Positions 1 to 8,821 of a DNA stretch of 64,000 bases are shown here, piece after piece. The DNA is from Halosimplex carlsbadense 2-9-1. Its GTDB lineage: Archaea > Halobacteriota > Halobacteria > Halobacteriales > Haloarculaceae. Both the position numbers and the translations under genes were made by a program. A model generated the notes under the pieces. That model was not told the origin of the DNA. It searched no databases and worked only from the letters and a program-made list of their open reading frames with translations. How positions within the stretch are numbered: the stretch's first letter is position 1; each line of letters opens with the position of its first letter. The DNA is taken from positions 91,925 through 155,924 of the forward strand of contig NZ_AOIU01000035.1 of the NCBI RefSeq assembly GCF_000337455.1, written 5' to 3'.

Positions 1-1
1 C

Positions 2-400
2 GTCGAGATGAAGGCGCCCGAGAGCGTCTGGAACCCGGCGGCGAGCGACTACTACCTGTCCAGTGCCCACGAGGGCTGGGAGGGCCGAACGGGCTACGTC
101 GAGGAGACCGCCGGCGCCTACTACGCCTCGCGGTTGGCCGTCCTCGAACACCTCCAGGAGGTCGATCGGCAGGCGAAGGCCCTCGTGCTCCGGGAGGTCA
201 CGGACGACTACTGGGCCCCGGTGGGCGTCTGGCAGGTCCGCGAGGGCGTCCGTCACGCCTTCGAGGGCGAACACGGCGTCGCCGAGAGCTTCCGCGGCGC
301 GCTCGAGGGAGTGCTCCCGGCGGTCCCGGTCACGCTGGGCCGACTCCGCCGGAAGTCCAACCTCGTCGCCGGCCTGCAGACTTCGATCACCGACTTCTGA
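2..400 (+). CDS. NreA-like DNA repair protein, C-terminal part (cut by window start)
   Basis: The reading frame is open to the first base, so only the last 132 or so residues are present. The stretch with CYY-like aromatic residues (AYYASRLAVLEHL), then VLREV and PVGVWQVRE, matches what I recall of the C-terminal half of archaeal NreA proteins. The protein ends in QTSITDF, which fits a PCNA-interacting (PIP) motif at the extreme C-terminus, a known NreA feature. NreA is thought to act in repair of DNA damage together with the sliding clamp. The N-terminal half lies outside the window, so its zinc-binding region cannot be checked. The ATG at position 8 is internal, not the start. Confidence 0.68.
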   Translation, partial: VEMKAPESVWNPAASDYYLSSAHEGWEGRTGYVEETAGAYYASRLAVLEHLQEVDRQAKALVLREVTDDYWAPVGVWQVREGVRHAFEGEHGVAESFRGALEGVLPAVPVTLGRLRRKSNLVAGLQTSITDF

Positions 401-506
401 GGCCCCGTACTCGCGGCTGCATCCACGGATCTACGGGTCGCGTCCGACGCGGCCGCGATGGTGTCACGTCGGAAGGGTTTTCGTACGACCGTGCGTAACG
501 GGCGGT

Positions 507-818
507 ATGCTTCTCCAGATGGGGATGCCGGGCGGCATCGAACTGCTCGTCATCCTCGTAATGGGCCTGCTGATGTTCGGCCTGCCGCTGATTCTCGTCG
601 CCGTCCTCGGTGTGCTGTGGCTGCGGTCGGACGACGACTACGACGAACGTATCCGGGAACTGGAGACGGAGATCGCTCGACTCAACGCGCAGGTCGGCCA
701 CGACGGCGGCGCCACCGCCGACGAGTTCACCGATCCCGACGCCGCCGACCGTTCGACCGACGACGGCACCGACTACCCGACCGACGGCGGCCCCAACGCT
801 GACCGCGACAGCGAGTAG
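507..818 (+). CDS. Small membrane protein with TatA-like N-terminus
   Basis: This 103-residue protein begins at an ATG about 30 nt after a T-rich stretch (ggttttcgtac). Residues 5-33 are hydrophobic and open with GGIELLVILVMGLLMFG, which looks like the N-terminal helix of TatA. However, the TatA hallmark after FG (a basic amphipathic helix with K-x-P) is replaced by a second hydrophobic run. After the membrane part comes a short predicted coiled coil (residues 41-58, IRELETEIARLNAQ) and a 40-residue acidic tail rich in D, T and P. I would not call it a working Tat translocase subunit. It is best read as a small haloarchaeal membrane protein of unknown role, with the tail likely in the cytoplasm. 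Confidence 0.7.
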   Translation: MLLQMGMPGGIELLVILVMGLLMFGLPLILVAVLGVLWLRSDDDYDERIRELETEIARLNAQVGHDGGATADEFTDPDAADRSTDDGTDYPTDGGPNADRDSE

Positions 819-996
819 GGCCCCCTTGCTACGGTGCCGTCGCCCAAGTCCGTCGCTCCGCGAGACCGCCCGCGATCCACGGTCGGCGGTCCGCCGAACG
901 GCGGCGCGGCTGGACGGTCAGTGCGGAAGAAAGTACGGTCGTGGGCGAGGGCGGTCGACCGCTCCGGCGGGGCGGAGGAGTCCCTCCGAGACCCAC

Positions 997-1140
997 TCAG
1001 GCTATCTCGTCACCGGTCACTGTTTCGTCCGACTGGATCCACGCCCGGTGGTTGTCGACATCGTAGATGACGACGTCACCGTTCGCGATCTCGAGTTCGT
1101 CGTAGCGGCTCGTCTCGGAGCGAGTTTCGTTAGTTGCCAT
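997..1140 (-). CDS. 47-residue haloarchaeal protein (DUF7331-like)
   Basis: A short frame on the minus strand encodes 47 residues with the core YDELEIANGDVVIYD, then DNHRAWIQSD. I recall this pattern as a small conserved haloarchaeal family (I believe DUF7331) of unknown function. The composition is acidic and codon use is typical of the neighbours, with G or C in most third positions, which supports real coding. No membrane segment or metal site is visible. A weak AT-rich stretch near 1203-1215 lies about 65-75 nt upstream and could be its promoter. Confidence 0.75.
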   Translation of the reverse strand: MATNETRSETSRYDELEIANGDVVIYDVDNHRAWIQSDETVTGDEIA

Positions 1141-1398
1141 TGTTGTGGTCCACGTTCCGTCGCTGTCTGTCGGTCCGGCGCTGTCAGTAACTACGCCCTA
1201 TGCCTTGTTAAATGTTACCAATGGTCCGGAAATTGACCCCGGAACGGTGACGACGCGGTTGCGATCCGAAAGAAACTCTCCGTCAGTTCTTTCCTGTTCA
1301 CAATGATTGACGGGGCTCGGGCGGCAAATCGCACAACGACACCTGCGTGGCCGTCGTTGGTCCCCGCGGCACGGTGGGTGCAGACTAAGAAACCACGT

Positions 1399-3456
1399 AT
1401 GCAACGGACACAGCTCTTCGTAGTCGCGTCAGTCGCACTGCTGCTCGCCGCGTCGCCGGTCGCCGGCGCGGTCACCGTCCAGGGAGCCTCCGACCCCGTC
1501 GAGACGGGCACCCTCTCGGGTTCGACCGGTCCGGCGGACGCGTCCGCCGCGGCGGTCCAGCAACAACAACAACAAGACAACGTCACGGGCAACCCCGGGA
1601 TCGACGTGTCGGTGCCGGACACCGATTTCGTCCCCGGCGCCCGGACCGCGCTGCAGGTCGTCGTGCTGAACGACGGCAACGTTACCAACGGGTCGCTGTC
1701 GAACCCGCAGCTCGAACAGCAGGTGACGACCGCCCGCGCGCTTCGGGTCAACGTCGGCGACCACGACGCGCCGCTGACGGTCAACACCAACGAGCGCGCC
1801 GTCGCGCGCCTGCCAGACGGCTCGTCGGCACCCGTGGAGTTCCGGATGGAGGTCGACCGCTCGGCACAGCCGGGCACCTATCAGCTCCCGATCAACGTCT
1901 CGTACAACTACACCCGGTCGGTAAACCCGCAGACGAGCGAGTACAACCGCACGAGCACGATACGGAACTTCACGGTCAACGTGACCATCGAGGAGGCCGC
2001 GCAGTTCCGTGTGACCGACGTCGAGTCGACCGCTCGGATCGGCGCCACGGGCACCGTCGACGTGACGATGCGCAACACCGGGACCGCGGTCGCCCGCAAC
2101 GCCTCGGTCGCGCTCACTTCCCAGAACGCCGACCTGACATTCGGCGCGTCGGCGTCGTCGACTCGCTACGTCGGCGGCGCCTGGGCGCCCGGTGAGACGC
2201 GGACCGTCTCTTACCGCGTCAGCGCCGCCCAGTCGGCGAGCCAGCAACAGTACGCCTTCGGCGCGACCGTCAGCTACGAGGACGGGGACAGCACGCCGAT
2301 GGAGTCCAACAGCCTCTCGCTGGGCGTCACGCCCGCGCGCGAACAGACATTCACCGTCGTCGACAGCGCGAGCGACGTGGCGGTCGACGACGACGGGCCC
2401 GTGACCATCACCGTCCGCAACGACGGGCCGACCGACGTGCGCGACGCGTCCGTATCGGTCACCTCCGGCAGCCCCGCGCTGACCTTCGGCGGGTCCACGA
2501 CCGCCAGCGAGTACGTCGGCACCTGGGCCGCCAACGAAACCCGCGAGATCGCCGTCGAGGCGACGGCGACGCCCCAGGCCGAGAGCCGCACCTACTCCCT
2601 GCAGGCGTCGGTGAACTACGAGGACGGCGAGGGCGACCCCGGCGAGTCCGGGACGCTCCAGTTCGGCGTCCGTCCCGACCCCGAAGTCGAGTACGAGTTC
2701 AGCGCGAGCAACCTGAGTTCGACGCTCCGGGTCGGTGCGGAGGGCACCCTCTCGGGCACGATCACCAACGTCGGCGACGCGCGGGCCGACAGCGTCGTGA
2801 TCGTCTTCGAATCGGAGAGCCAGAGCGTCTCGCCGCTCGAACGCGAGTACTCCGTCGGCAACCTTCGGGTCAACCAGTCCAAGGAGTTCACCTTCGACGT
2901 CGAGGTCAGCGAGGCCGGCGAGGCGGGCCCGAAGCAGTTCACACTGCGGCCGACCTACCGCAACGCCGACGACGAGCGTAGCGAGGCCGAGAGCTTCGAC
3001 ACCCGCCTGCGCGTCCGCCAGCAACGGGACACCTTCGACGTGTCCGTCGGAGACGGGACCGTCGAGCGCGGCGCCGGCCGCGTCATCGAAGTGACGGTCA
3101 CGAACGTCGGCGAGGAAGCCGTCAGCGACGTGTCGGCGGCCATGTTCGCCGACGACCCGATCAGCGTCGACGACAGTGAGGCCTACGTCGACGAGATCCC
3201 GGCCGGCGAGTCGGAGACGCTCGTCTTCGAGATCAGCGCCGGCTCGGGCGCGCTGACGAAGTCCTATCCCGTCGAAATGGACTTCCAGTACGACGACGCC
3301 GACGGTGACACGACCCTCTCCAGCGGCTACACCGTCGCGGTCGACGTGACCGAGCCCGACGACAGCGGCGGCAGCGGCCTGCCGGTGCCCGTCATCGCCG
3401 GCGCGCTCGTCGTCCTCGTCCTGCTCGGGGTCGGCTACCTGCGGTACGGCAGGTAA
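1399..3456 (+). CDS. Secreted COG1361-type S-layer/CARDB-like protein
   Basis: The 685-residue protein starts with a Sec-type signal peptide (MQRTQLFVVASVALLLAASPVAGA) whose cut is likely near residue 25, followed by a short glutamine run. Five repeated beta-sandwich modules follow, each with an NxG/T-type strand pair such as VTMRNTGTAVARNASV or ITVTNVG-like segments, spaced by about 110-120 residues. A single C-terminal membrane helix (GLPVPVIAGALVVLVLLGVGYL) ends in a basic RYGR, so the modules face outside. The next gene begins 1 nt after the stop, and this pairing with an RND/MMPL transporter is common in haloarchaea. By analogy it may act as an extracellular adaptor of the exporter; that role is inferred. 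N-x-S/T sites are frequent, so it may be glycosylated. Confidence 0.85.
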   Translation: MQRTQLFVVASVALLLAASPVAGAVTVQGASDPVETGTLSGSTGPADASAAAVQQQQQQDNVTGNPGIDVSVPDTDFVPGARTALQVVVLNDGNVTNGSLSNPQLEQQVTTARALRVNVGDHDAPLTVNTNERAVARLPDGSSAPVEFRMEVDRSAQPGTYQLPINVSYNYTRSVNPQTSEYNRTSTIRNFTVNVTIEEAAQFRVTDVESTARIGATGTVDVTMRNTGTAVARNASVALTSQNADLTFGASASSTRYVGGAWAPGETRTVSYRVSAAQSASQQQYAFGATVSYEDGDSTPMESNSLSLGVTPAREQTFTVVDSASDVAVDDDGPVTITVRNDGPTDVRDASVSVTSGSPALTFGGSTTASEYVGTWAANETREIAVEATATPQAESRTYSLQASVNYEDGEGDPGESGTLQFGVRPDPEVEYEFSASNLSSTLRVGAEGTLSGTITNVGDARADSVVIVFESESQSVSPLEREYSVGNLRVNQSKEFTFDVEVSEAGEAGPKQFTLRPTYRNADDERSEAESFDTRLRVRQQRDTFDVSVGDGTVERGAGRVIEVTVTNVGEEAVSDVSAAMFADDPISVDDSEAYVDEIPAGESETLVFEISAGSGALTKSYPVEMDFQYDDADGDTTLSSGYTVAVDVTEPDDSGGSGLPVPVIAGALVVLVLLGVGYLRYGR

Positions 3457-3457
3457 G

Positions 3458-5902
3458 ATGGTCTTCGAGTGGTTCACCGACGAGGTCGGCGACGCCATCG
3501 CCTCCTACCCGGGGCGGATCAGCCTCGCCTTCCTCCTGTTGACCGCGGTCTTCCTCGCCGGTCTGGGCAACGTCGAGACCGAGGGCGGGAGCAACCAGTT
3601 CGTCGAAGACCTCGATTCGTTCGAGGCCTTCGAGGACATCCAGCGGGAGTTCAGCACGGGCTTCGGCGGAGGGTCGACGAGCACGCAGCTGCTCCAGCGC
3701 GAGCAGAACGTCCTCTCGCGGACGAGCATGTTGCGGATGCTGCGAGCCCAGCAACGGTTGGAGGACCACGGCGGGTTGCGCGTGACGAGCGTCTCCAGCC
3801 CGGCGCGGACGGTCGCCCAGCAGCTCGACCCGGAGGCGTCGACGGTCGAAGCGCAGATCGACGCCGTCGAGCGGGCGACAGCGACCGAGATCGACCGCGC
3901 GGTCCGCCGGGCCGCGGAGACGCCCGGGTTCACTTCCCAGGTCAGTGATAACTTCGACACCGAGACCGCCGCGGCGCGGGCCGCTCAGGCCTCGGTGACC
4001 CACGGCCGCGACGTGGACGACCGCGAGGAGCGCGTCGAGCAGATAGTCGGGAGCGTCGGCGGCGACATCGACATCGTCGGGAGCGCCCCGAACACCATCG
4101 GCTCGTCGCTGGCGCTCGTGCTCCCGGCGGCGTTCCTCCTCATCGTCGGCTTCCTGGTCGTCGCCTACCGTGACCTGGTCGACCTGGTGCTGGGCGTCAT
4201 CGCCATCCTGATGACGCTTTTGTGGACGTTCGGGTTCCTCGGACTGGCCGACATCGCGTTCAATCCCCTCCTCGTGGCGGTGCCGCCGCTGCTGATCGCG
4301 GTCGGTATCGACTTCGGGATCCACGCGGTCAACCGCTACCGCGAGGAGCGCGAGCGCGGCCAGCCCGTCGGGACGGCGATGGACGTCACGACCGCGCAGC
4401 TGTTGGTCGCCTTCTTCATCGTGATGGGGACGACCGTCATCGGCTTCCTGTCGAACCTGCCGAGCGCCCTCGCGCCCATCCGCGACTTCGGCCTGGTCGC
4501 CGCCATCGGCATCTGTTTCACCTTCCTGATCTTCGGGATCTTCCTCCCGGCCGCGAAGGTCAAGACCGACCGCCTGCGCGCGAAGTACCCGATCCCGACG
4601 ATGAGCGAACGCCCGCTCGGGTCGGAAGGGTCGCTGCTCGGTCGCGCGCTCGGCGGCGGCGTCGTCATCGCTCAGCGCGCGCCGGCGCTGTTCATGCTCG
4701 TGATCCTGGTCGCGAGCGGCGCTGCGGGCGTCTACGCGACCGGCGTGGGCACCGGCTTCAGCCAGGACGACTTCCTGCCGCCGGAGTACGAGGAGATCCC
4801 CGACTGGCAGAAGGATCTTCCGGCGCCGTTCAGCCCGCCCGAGTACAGCACCATCTCGAAGAGCAACTACATCGAGGACAACTTCCCACAGAGCAGTTCG
4901 GTCCTGTTGTTCGTCGAGTCGCGGATGCACCGCGACGCGGCGCTCGACCAAGTCTACCGGATGGGTAACGATCCACCGCCGACCGTCCTCCGCGAGGGCC
5001 GCCACGCGGAGAGCCAGTCGGTCGTCACGATCGTCCAGTCGTACGCCGACCGGAACCCGCAGTTCGCCGACCTCGTGGCGCGCAACGACCCCGACGGCGA
5101 CGGGATCCCCGAGCAGAACCTCCGGGAAGTGTACGACTCGCTCGAATCCGCGCCGGCCACCGGCGTGAGCGGCGTCCTCTCCGAGGACCGCCGGAGCACG
5201 CTCGTCACCTACTCGGTCGACCCCGACGCGACCAACCGCGAGGTCGCCGCCGACGCCGAGACCATCGCCGCCGAGACCTCGCTCGACGCGGCGCCGACGG
5301 GCAACGCGATCATCTTCGAGGAGGCCTCGGAGCTGATCCTCAGCACCGTGATCACGAGCCTGATCATCACGCTCGTCGGCGCCTCCGCGTTCCTGATCGT
5401 CGTCTACCACGTGCTCGAGGGGCGCGCGTCGCTCGGCGTCGCCAACGTCGTCCCCATCGCGTTGACGGTGACCTTCGTCGTCGCGTCGATGCGCTATCTC
5501 GGCATCGACTTCAACGCGATCAACGGCGTGATCCTCTCGCTGACGATCGGCCTCGGCATCGACTACTCCGTCCACGTCGTCCACCGGTTCGCCGACGAGT
5601 TCGAGCGAGCGGACCTCGACACGGCCCTCGACCGAGCCATCCGGGGCACCGGCGGCGCGCTCACCGGCAGCATGCTCACCACCGTCGCCGGTATGGGCAT
5701 GCTCGTGTTCGCGCTCAACCCCGCCATCGGCGCCTTCGGCGTGCTGACTGCCCTGTCGGTCGTCTACGCCTACATCGCGTCCATCGTCGTCCTCCCGTCG
5801 ACGCTGGTACTGTGGGACCGCATCGTCAACCAGTCGCGCGCGGCCAAGTTGCTGTACGGCCGCGGCAGCAACCCCACGCCGGAGTCGCCGGTCGAGGAGT
5901 GA
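3458..5902 (+). CDS. RND/MMPL-family exporter
   Basis: The 814-residue protein has the two-fold RND architecture: a membrane helix at residues 13-38, a large external loop, a bundle of five or six helices (about 205-370), a second external loop (about 430-620), and a second helical bundle to about residue 795. The paired motifs GIDFGIHAVNRY and GIDYSVHVVHRF sit at equivalent places in the two halves. These are typical of the MMPL/Patched-like branch, which uses the proton or sodium gradient to move lipophilic substrates. Substrate is unknown. The start lies 1 nt after the COG1361 protein stop, so the two are surely co-transcribed and translationally coupled. Confidence 0.9.
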   Translation: MVFEWFTDEVGDAIASYPGRISLAFLLLTAVFLAGLGNVETEGGSNQFVEDLDSFEAFEDIQREFSTGFGGGSTSTQLLQREQNVLSRTSMLRMLRAQQRLEDHGGLRVTSVSSPARTVAQQLDPEASTVEAQIDAVERATATEIDRAVRRAAETPGFTSQVSDNFDTETAAARAAQASVTHGRDVDDREERVEQIVGSVGGDIDIVGSAPNTIGSSLALVLPAAFLLIVGFLVVAYRDLVDLVLGVIAILMTLLWTFGFLGLADIAFNPLLVAVPPLLIAVGIDFGIHAVNRYREERERGQPVGTAMDVTTAQLLVAFFIVMGTTVIGFLSNLPSALAPIRDFGLVAAIGICFTFLIFGIFLPAAKVKTDRLRAKYPIPTMSERPLGSEGSLLGRALGGGVVIAQRAPALFMLVILVASGAAGVYATGVGTGFSQDDFLPPEYEEIPDWQKDLPAPFSPPEYSTISKSNYIEDNFPQSSSVLLFVESRMHRDAALDQVYRMGNDPPPTVLREGRHAESQSVVTIVQSYADRNPQFADLVARNDPDGDGIPEQNLREVYDSLESAPATGVSGVLSEDRRSTLVTYSVDPDATNREVAADAETIAAETSLDAAPTGNAIIFEEASELILSTVITSLIITLVGASAFLIVVYHVLEGRASLGVANVVPIALTVTFVVASMRYLGIDFNAINGVILSLTIGLGIDYSVHVVHRFADEFERADLDTALDRAIRGTGGALTGSMLTTVAGMGMLVFALNPAIGAFGVLTALSVVYAYIASIVVLPSTLVLWDRIVNQSRAAKLLYGRGSNPTPESPVEE

Positions 5903-5980
5903 CCGCGGCGGCGGTCGCCGCTCTTCGCTGGCACCGTTCCGCGACGCCGCGGCGACCGCCGCGCCCGCGCGCCCCGAACG

Positions 5981-5986
5981 ATTTAC
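5981..5986 (+). promoter_or_regulatory. TATA-like box of the flavoprotein reductase gene
   Basis: The AT-rich atttac lies 24 nt before the ATG at 6010 in otherwise very GC-rich DNA. The spacing fits leaderless transcription starting at or next to the start codon. Confidence 0.55.
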
Positions 5987-6009
5987 GCCTGCTCCGCTAA
6001 CACGGACCT

Positions 6010-7416
6010 ATGATTCACGTGGTCATCGTCGGCGCGTACGGCAGCGCGGGCGCGGCGGTCGCGAAGTCGCTCGCCGAGGAACCCGACGTACAGCTCACGC
6101 TGATCGACGACGGCGACCCCGGCGGCGGCCTCTGTATCCTGCGGGGCTGTATGCCCTCCAAAGAGGTGCTGTCGGCCGGCGCTCACCGCTTCCAGGCGCG
6201 CCACGACGACCGACTGCTCGGCGACCCCCACGAGGTCGACCTCGACAGGACGATCGAACGCAAGGACGACCACACGCTGGGATGGGCCGAACACCGCCGG
6301 GAGTCGATCCACGAGATCACCGAGCGGTCGGACGTGGAGTTCGTCCACGACACCGCTCGATTCGTCGACGACCACACCGTCGTCGCGGGCGGTCGCGAGA
6401 TCACCGGCGACTACGTGGTGATCGCGACGGGCTCGGCGATCAACGTCCCCGACCTCCCCGGCATCGAGGACGTCCCTCACCAGACGAGCGCGGACTTGCT
6501 AGACGCCACCGAACTCCCCGACTCGGCGGTCGTGATGGGGCTGGGGTACGTCGGCCTGGAGATGGTCCCCTACCTGAGCGAGGTGGGCGGCACCGACGTG
6601 ACCGTCGTCGAGCACGACGAGCGGCCCATCGACGAGGCCGACCCCTCGTTCGGCGACACGATCCTCGACCTCTACCGCGAACAGTTCGACGTGACGATCC
6701 CGACCGAGTGCTACGAGAGGCGGGTCGAACCGACCGACGACGGGGGCGTCCGCCTCTACCTCGAACACGTCGACGGCGACGACGAGGTCGTCGAAGCCGA
6801 CGAACTCTACCTGTTCACCGGGCGGCGCCCCTGCGTAGGGCGGCTCGGGCTCAAAAACTCCGCGCTGGAGCGGGGCCCCGACTGGGTGCTCGACACGATG
6901 CAGGCCCGCGACGACGACCAGGTGTTCGTCGTCGGCGACGTCAACGGCAAGGAGCCGATCCTCCACGTCGCCAAGGAGCAGGGGTTCACCGCAGCCGAGA
7001 ACATCCTCCGGCGCGAGCGCGGCGAGCCCCTGACGGCCTACGAGAACGTCACCCACCACGTCATCTTCTCGGGCCTGGGCGTCTACCCCTACGCCCGCGT
7101 CGGCATGACCGAACGCGAGGCCCGCGACGCCGGCTACGATATCGCCGTGGCGAAACGGCAGGCCAGCGACGACGGCGTGTTCGAAGCGAAGGACACGCCG
7201 GAGGGCGTCGCCAAGCTCGTCGTCGACCGCGAGAGCGCGACGGTACTGGGCTGGCAGGGCCTGCACTACCACGCCGACGTGATGGCCAAGACCATGCAGG
7301 TCGTCGTCGAGATGGGGCTGGACGTGCGAGAGGTGCCCGACCGGGCGTATCACCCGACGACGCCCGAGATCCTCGACGGACTGCTCCGGGACGCGACCGA
7401 CGAACTGGCGGAGTAG
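6010..7416 (+). CDS. Pyridine nucleotide-disulfide oxidoreductase (dihydrolipoyl dehydrogenase-like)
   Basis: The 468-residue protein has an N-terminal FAD-binding fold (VVIVGAYGSAGAAVA), the redox-active pair C42 and C47 in a C-ILRG-C arrangement followed by MPSK, an NAD(P)-binding segment (GLGYVGLEMV), the second FAD motif (VFVVGDVNG) and a C-terminal dimerisation domain. H448 and E453 form the H-x4-E catalytic dyad of dihydrolipoyl dehydrogenase and mercuric reductase. The usual GGTCLNxGC segment is altered to GGGLCILRGC. No lipoyl-dependent complex genes are nearby, so it could be a dihydrolipoyl dehydrogenase paralogue, a soluble transhydrogenase-like enzyme or another disulfide reductase. 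No extra metal-binding N-terminal domain is present, which speaks against MerA. Confidence 0.87.
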   Translation: MIHVVIVGAYGSAGAAVAKSLAEEPDVQLTLIDDGDPGGGLCILRGCMPSKEVLSAGAHRFQARHDDRLLGDPHEVDLDRTIERKDDHTLGWAEHRRESIHEITERSDVEFVHDTARFVDDHTVVAGGREITGDYVVIATGSAINVPDLPGIEDVPHQTSADLLDATELPDSAVVMGLGYVGLEMVPYLSEVGGTDVTVVEHDERPIDEADPSFGDTILDLYREQFDVTIPTECYERRVEPTDDGGVRLYLEHVDGDDEVVEADELYLFTGRRPCVGRLGLKNSALERGPDWVLDTMQARDDDQVFVVGDVNGKEPILHVAKEQGFTAAENILRRERGEPLTAYENVTHHVIFSGLGVYPYARVGMTEREARDAGYDIAVAKRQASDDGVFEAKDTPEGVAKLVVDRESATVLGWQGLHYHADVMAKTMQVVVEMGLDVREVPDRAYHPTTPEILDGLLRDATDELAE

Positions 7417-7431
7417 CGAGTCACTCGACCG

Positions 7432-7944
7432 TCACTTCTCGCGTCGCTCGCGGATCGCGTCGGCGAGTGCATCGGGGTCGTCCAGCCGCTCGACTACCCC
7501 CAGTTCGTCGCCCACCGCGACCTCGCCACCTTCGACCACGTCGGCGCAGATCCCGCCGCGTTCCTCGGAGAGCGCGTCCGCGAGCCCCTCCTCGCCGGCC
7601 ACTTCCTCGACGTGGGCGCAGGGCGGCCGCCGCCGCGTTCCCTCGAAGACAGCCTCGCCGACTGAGAACCGAGTGTCGAGCAGGTCGACCACGTCGTAGT
7701 CGACCACGAGGTTCCGGCGGTGGCGCCCGTCCGAGAGGTCGATACCGTACCGCTCGCGGACCGTTTCGACCGCCCCGCTGTCGACGAGGGTGACCTGGCA
7801 CACGTCGTAGGGCGAGTAGTACCCGCGGCCGTGACAGTAGCGGTCGCCGGCCAACCCGCCGCCGGCGACGGCTCGGACGCGCTCGCTGGCCTCCATCGGT
7901 GCGCTCCCCTCGGGCGCGGTCCAGATCTGTCGAACGCTGGGCAT
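7432..7944 (-). CDS. MOSC domain protein
   Basis: The 170-residue protein has the MOSC pattern: a start with GGGLAGDRYC, then DLSDGRHRRNLVVDYDVVDLL, FSVGEAVFEG and the conserved cysteine segment PPCAHVE (about residues 108-114). MOSC domains bind molybdenum cofactor through the cysteine and transfer sulfur or reduce N-hydroxylated compounds. This is the stand-alone short form, similar in size to YiiM-like proteins. It is convergent with the upstream reductase gene (stop codons 15 nt apart). Confidence 0.85.
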   Translation of the reverse strand: MPSVRQIWTAPEGSAPMEASERVRAVAGGGLAGDRYCHGRGYYSPYDVCQVTLVDSGAVETVRERYGIDLSDGRHRRNLVVDYDVVDLLDTRFSVGEAVFEGTRRRPPCAHVEEVAGEEGLADALSEERGGICADVVEGGEVAVGDELGVVERLDDPDALADAIRERREK

Positions 7945-8030
7945 AGTCGCGGTCGGGACCGGGCGGGCAAAACGGTTCCGTCGAGCGGTTCGGCGATGCG
8001 TGCAACGGCGCGGTCGGGAGCGCGTCGCGG

Positions 8031-8405
8031 TTACTCCCCCTCGTAGCTGTGGCCGTCGCTGACCGGCGGCGCACCGACGCCGATCACCCGGGCGAGGCCC
8101 TGCGCTTCGTCAGCCACGTGCGCTCGATGCGGGCTCCCCGGCTCGGCGACGAAGAACTGGCCGGTCTCGACCCGATACGTCTCCTCGGGTGTCTCGACGC
8201 TGAGCGTCCCGGATATCACGTAGAACGCTTCCTCCTGTTCGTCGTGGTAGTGCATGCCCGAGAGGGGGATCTCCTCGCCCGGTTCGACGGCGTAGGTCCG
8301 CAGTCCGAGCCGCTCCATCCCCGCGGCCTCGCTGACGTACCGCATCTCGGACGGTCGGTCCGGCTCCGGTTCCAGTTCGTCGGGGTCGACGACGTGATAG
8401 CCCAT
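8031..8405 (-). CDS. Small single-domain cupin protein
   Basis: This 124-residue protein contains both cupin motifs: HYHDEQEEAFYVISG (metal ligands H, H, E; about residues 57-71) and the later PGSPHRAHV with a histidine ligand. It is one compact cupin barrel with no extra domain. Such proteins bind a metal and either a small sugar, an acid or an oxygenase substrate; the specific ligand cannot be told. It is followed on the same strand by the MOSC gene with 86 nt between them, so joint transcription is possible. Confidence 0.85.
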   Translation of the reverse strand: MGYHVVDPDELEPEPDRPSEMRYVSEAAGMERLGLRTYAVEPGEEIPLSGMHYHDEQEEAFYVISGTLSVETPEETYRVETGQFFVAEPGSPHRAHVADEAQGLARVIGVGAPPVSDGHSYEGE

Positions 8406-8821
8406 GGAGAGGGCTCGACCGACGAGGCCCTAAGTCTTCGCCGACCGTCGGTTCCCGCGGTGGGCGGCCGGACGGCGACCCCGTGTCGATAGGCCTGACA
8501 GGTCGTCGCGTCGCCGGCCGCAAAGCCGAGCCTGTCGACGGCGACGGCGACCGACCGCGGTCCGCCGGGCCCGCACGGAACCGCGCGACTGCGTCGACAA
8601 ATCCCGCCTTTCCGGGGGCTGTATCGACCTGCTCGTTCCTCCAGTGATCGGCCGCGGATCGCCGCCGGCGGGCGACCGGCGAGCTGACCTGTCGGCCCGC
8701 GGTCGCGGCGGCGACGAGCGGACGCCCCGGCGGGTAACGCGGCGTTGTTCGGGCGCCGGGACGGGGTTACTCGCGGTGGCGGCTGAATAACAACGGCCGC
8801 GGTGTCCGTGCCACCGGTGGT
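8406..8821. other. Intergenic region, no gene seen
   Basis: These 416 bases separate two divergent genes. All open frames are short, with codon use unlike genes nearby. The only clear signals are AT-rich spots in the last 40 bases that look like the promoter of the propeller gene. No RNA gene fold was recognised. Confidence 0.5.
8785..8791 (+). promoter_or_regulatory. TATA-like box of the FG-GAP protein gene
   Basis: The sequence gaataac lies about 31 nt before the ATG at 8822 within GC-rich DNA, consistent with a short-leader or leaderless transcript. Confidence 0.45.

Noticed and set aside
507..818. Functional TatA translocase subunit
   Set aside because: The amphipathic helix with basic residues and proline that follows FG in TatA is missing.
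834..1070. Plus-strand gene of about 78 residues
   Set aside because: Serine/arginine-rich shadow composition; the convincing coding frame here is the minus-strand small gene at 997-1140.
3392..5584. Long minus-strand open frame (about 730 residues) opposite the RND exporter
   Set aside because: It is arginine- and valine-rich without motifs and mirrors the high-GC coding strand; the plus-strand protein has clear RND features.
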